DNA of 9,565 nt from an uncultured Bacilli bacterium (GTDB lineage Bacteria > Bacillota_I > Bacilli_A > RF39 > UBA660): positions 1 through 9,565 of the forward strand of contig CANPWX010000029.1 of the NCBI GenBank assembly GCA_947585065.1, given 5' to 3'. The position numbers and the translations under genes were made by a program. Within the stretch, counting starts at the first letter, position 1. Each line of letters opens with the position of its first letter. This document shows, one piece after another, positions 7,810-9,565 of this stretch. The notes under the pieces were generated by a model. The model was not told the origin of the DNA and ran no database searches. It saw nothing but the letters and a program-made list of their open reading frames with translations.

Positions 7810-9219
7810 ATGAATAAACTAAAAAAATATCAAGAAAAAAGAAACTTTACAAAAACAAAAGAACCTAAAGGATCAGAAAAAAAATCATCAAAAAAACTTC
7901 GATTTGTCGTACAACATCATCTTGCTAGAAGAGATCATTATGATTTAAGATTAGAATGGCAAGGAACATTAAAAAGTTGGGCTGTTCCAAAAGGGCCATC
8001 TTATAATCCAAAAGATAGAAGACTCGCAATTCAAGTAGAGGATCACCCTTTGGAATACCGTAATTTTGAAGGAACGATTCCCAAAGGTGAATACGGTGGT
8101 GGAACTGTGATGTTGTTTGATGAGGGATATTGGACACCTCAAGAAAATGAAACAATAGATTTTCATAAATCAATAAAATTTATTCTTCATGGCTCCAGAT
8201 TAAAAGGAAACTGGACTTTAATTCCCATGAAAGATGATCAGTGGATTTTATTAAAAGAAAAAGATTCGTATGCCTTTTCTAAAGATATATCATCCTATAA
8301 AACATCAATACGTTCAGGAAGAACAATGCAACAAATAGAAAAAAATATTATCAAAAGAAAAAATAGTCCAAAAGATTTTATTTTAGAAGATATAAAAATA
8401 TCCAATCCAGATAAATTAATTTTTGAAAGTCCTAAAATAACAAAATGGCAAATAGCAAATTACTATCAAAAAATTGCCAAAAAAATGCTTCCTTATTTAA
8501 ATGATAGATTAATAAGCACCATACGTGCACCAGAAGGAATAAAAGGAAATTGTTTTTTTAAAAAACATTTAGAAACAAAAAGTAAGGGTATTGGAAAAGT
8601 AATAATTCCAAGTGACAAAGAAAAAAAAGAAGATTATTACTATATCAAAGATATTACAGGATTATTAAGTGAAATACAAATGAATAGCTATGAATTTCAC
8701 TTATGGGGAAGTAAAGCACATAAAATAAATAAACCAGATATGCTTGTTTTTGATTTAGATCCAGATGAAACGATTTCATTACAAAAATTACGGGAAGGTG
8801 TTAAAGATTTAAAAAGTATTTTAGATGAATTACACCTGACTTCATTTTTAAAAACAAGTGGTGGAAAAGGTTATCATGTAGTAGTGCCAATTCAGTCTCT
8901 AAAATCTTGGAAGTCTTTTCGTGCTTTTGCTAAAAACATTGCCGAAATAATGGAAATGAAATGGCCAGAAAAATATGTTAGCAATATGAGACTAAAAAAC
9001 AGAAAAGGAAAAATATTTATTGACTGGGTACGTAATACCAAAATGGCAACAAGTGTAGCTCCCTACTCCATTCGTTTAAAAAAGAAACCAGCAATATCTA
9101 TGCCAATTTCTTGGAAAGAATTAGATCTTATAAAACCAGATGGCATTTTCATAGAAGATGCTATAAAAAGATTAAAAAGAAAAGATCCATGGGAAAACTT
9201 TTTTGAGATTCAACAATAA
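7810..9219 (+). CDS. LigD-type DNA repair protein: 3'-phosphoesterase plus primase-like polymerase, no ligase domain
   Basis: 469-residue bacterial NHEJ end-processing enzyme. The ATG at 7810 is preferred over 7801, which abuts the AGAGG site with no spacing. A basic tail precedes the phosphoesterase domain (about 12-155), which trims 3' phosphates and ribonucleotides. Its residues H37, H43, D45, H79 and Y83 line up in spacing with the catalytic set I recall for Pseudomonas LigD (H42, H48, D50, H84, Y88). A linker leads to the AEP/primase-like polymerase domain (about 197-466). This has the metal-binding FDLDP (D315, D317), SGGKGYH (350-356) and FIDWVRN (D405), then SVAPYS. It should fill or extend broken ends with a preference for ribonucleotides. 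The ATP-dependent ligase domain normally fused in LigD is absent, and no ligase or Ku gene is visible in the window. Such a split LigD would need a separate ligase. It is transcribed away from the jet operon. Confidence 0.92.
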   Translation: MNKLKKYQEKRNFTKTKEPKGSEKKSSKKLRFVVQHHLARRDHYDLRLEWQGTLKSWAVPKGPSYNPKDRRLAIQVEDHPLEYRNFEGTIPKGEYGGGTVMLFDEGYWTPQENETIDFHKSIKFILHGSRLKGNWTLIPMKDDQWILLKEKDSYAFSKDISSYKTSIRSGRTMQQIEKNIIKRKNSPKDFILEDIKISNPDKLIFESPKITKWQIANYYQKIAKKMLPYLNDRLISTIRAPEGIKGNCFFKKHLETKSKGIGKVIIPSDKEKKEDYYYIKDITGLLSEIQMNSYEFHLWGSKAHKINKPDMLVFDLDPDETISLQKLREGVKDLKSILDELHLTSFLKTSGGKGYHVVVPIQSLKSWKSFRAFAKNIAEIMEMKWPEKYVSNMRLKNRKGKIFIDWVRNTKMATSVAPYSIRLKKKPAISMPISWKELDLIKPDGIFIEDAIKRLKRKDPWENFFEIQQ

Positions 9220-9237
9220 ACTAATCGAATCTTTTTT
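9206..9237 (+). terminator. Weak rho-independent terminator at the end of the PE-POL gene
   Basis: AGATTC (9206-9211) pairs with GAATCT (9227-9232) across a 15-nt loop. A run of T to 9237 follows on the plus strand. The stem is short and AT-rich, and begins inside the last codons of the gene. On the opposite strand no T-run follows, so it would serve only the rightward gene, protecting against transcription into the convergent neighbour. Confidence 0.4.
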
Positions 9238-9565
9238 ATTTGGTTAATTTTAATCTTAACTTTTGAATCTCTTTTAAATCTAATTCAGTTGTATTAGATA
9301 TCATCTCATCATCATAACCATTTTGTATTAATTTTTGAGCAAATTCTTGTGTAGCCTGTCTTTTTCCAAGTTTCAAACCACGCTTCTCTCCTCGTTTTTC
9401 ACCTCGCTTCTCACCACGTCTCTCCCCAATTCTCATTCCATCATGATACTCAATCCATCTTGCCCAATAATCATGATCAAAATAATCGGGATCTAAACTT
9501 GTCTCTATTACTTTATCTACTTCTTTATTTATCATCTGATATATCTTTCCTTCCTTTTCATAGTT
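9236..9565 (-). pseudogene. C-terminal part of Rpn/PD-(D/E)XK transposase-family protein, cut by window edge (may be an intact gene)
   Basis: The frame is open from the right edge to a TAA at 9238-9236, giving 109 residues. An ATG at 9535 exists, but its nearest purine-rich site is about 13 nt away and coding continues upstream without a stop. This is probably the tail of a longer gene rather than a 99-residue protein. Visible: DPDYFDHDYWARWIEYHDG, then GERRGEKRGEKRGEKRG and KLGKRQATQEFAQKLIQNGYDDEMI, ending in an amphipathic helix. The G-E-K-R-G repeats and the Leu/Ile-rich tail are typical of the C-termini of Rpn (TIGR01784, recombination-promoting nuclease) proteins, whose nuclease domain is N-terminal and out of view. 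It converges on the PE-POL gene with a 16-nt gap. I cannot tell whether it is intact or a remnant. It is listed as pseudogene only because no complete gene is visible. Confidence 0.55.
9378..9425 (-). repeat. Four-copy degenerate 12-bp tandem repeat encoding G-E-K-R
   Basis: Four consecutive 12-bp units (9378, 9390, 9402, 9414) share the form C-C-W-C-G-Y-then-pyrimidines on the plus strand. On the coding strand they encode repeated Gly-Glu-Lys/Arg-Arg. Units differ at several third-codon positions, so the copies are not fresh duplications. The unit is a multiple of three, so copy-number changes would keep the frame. Confidence 0.75.

Noticed and set aside
7925..8173. Minus-strand open frames opposite the start of the PE-POL gene
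   Set aside because: They overlap the conserved phosphoesterase domain completely, and no promoter or ribosome binding site supports them.
1..9565. CRISPR arrays, tRNA or rRNA genes, insertion sequence ends
   Set aside because: No regularly spaced repeats, no cloverleaf or rRNA-like GC-rich stretches, and no terminal inverted repeats were seen on reading either strand.

Overview
The window is strongly AT-rich, with dense short-spaced genes, strong GGAGG-type Shine-Dalgarno sites and TGG tryptophan codons. TGA appears to act as a normal stop, as at the ends of jetA and jetC. This points to a low-GC Gram-positive bacterium (Bacillota) using the standard bacterial code. The protein families fit a gut-type Bacilli, Erysipelotrichia or Clostridia lineage, but the sequence alone does not fix the genus.

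Left and centre (1-7416, minus strand): a four-gene operon jetA-jetB-jetC-jetD, read right to left. It encodes a Wadjet SMC-like defence complex of the DUF2397/DUF2398/TIGR02680/TIGR02679 type. JetA is the kleisin-like subunit, JetB the MukE-like winged-helix subunit, JetC the SMC-like coiled-coil ATPase and JetD the nuclease subunit. JetD runs off the left edge after 227 residues, so its catalytic C-terminal half is not visible. The genes are tightly coupled: 8-nt overlap, 1-nt gap, then 4-nt overlap. A good SigA-type promoter lies just upstream of jetA, and an imperfect palindrome covers its -35 box. Wadjet systems extrude loops on small circular DNA and cleave it, limiting plasmids.

Middle (7429-7809): a small holin-like membrane protein gene lies upstream of jetA on the same strand. 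It is followed by a short divergent promoter region.

Right (7810-9219, plus strand): a LigD-type NHEJ repair protein made of a 3'-phosphoesterase domain followed by a primase-like polymerase domain. It has no ATP-dependent ligase domain, yet the catalytic residues of both domains appear intact. A weak terminator overlaps its end.

Far right (9236-9565, minus strand): the C-terminal end of an Rpn/PD-(D/E)XK transposase-like protein with a degenerate 12-bp tandem repeat, cut by the right edge.

Taken together this looks like a small genome-defence and DNA-end-processing neighbourhood. It holds an anti-plasmid cleavage machine, a DNA-end repair enzyme, a holin-like membrane protein and a recombination-promoting nuclease remnant. 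The Wadjet families are known. The less ordinary points are the ligase-less PE-POL protein, its closeness to a system that makes double-strand breaks, and the holin-like gene beside the operon.
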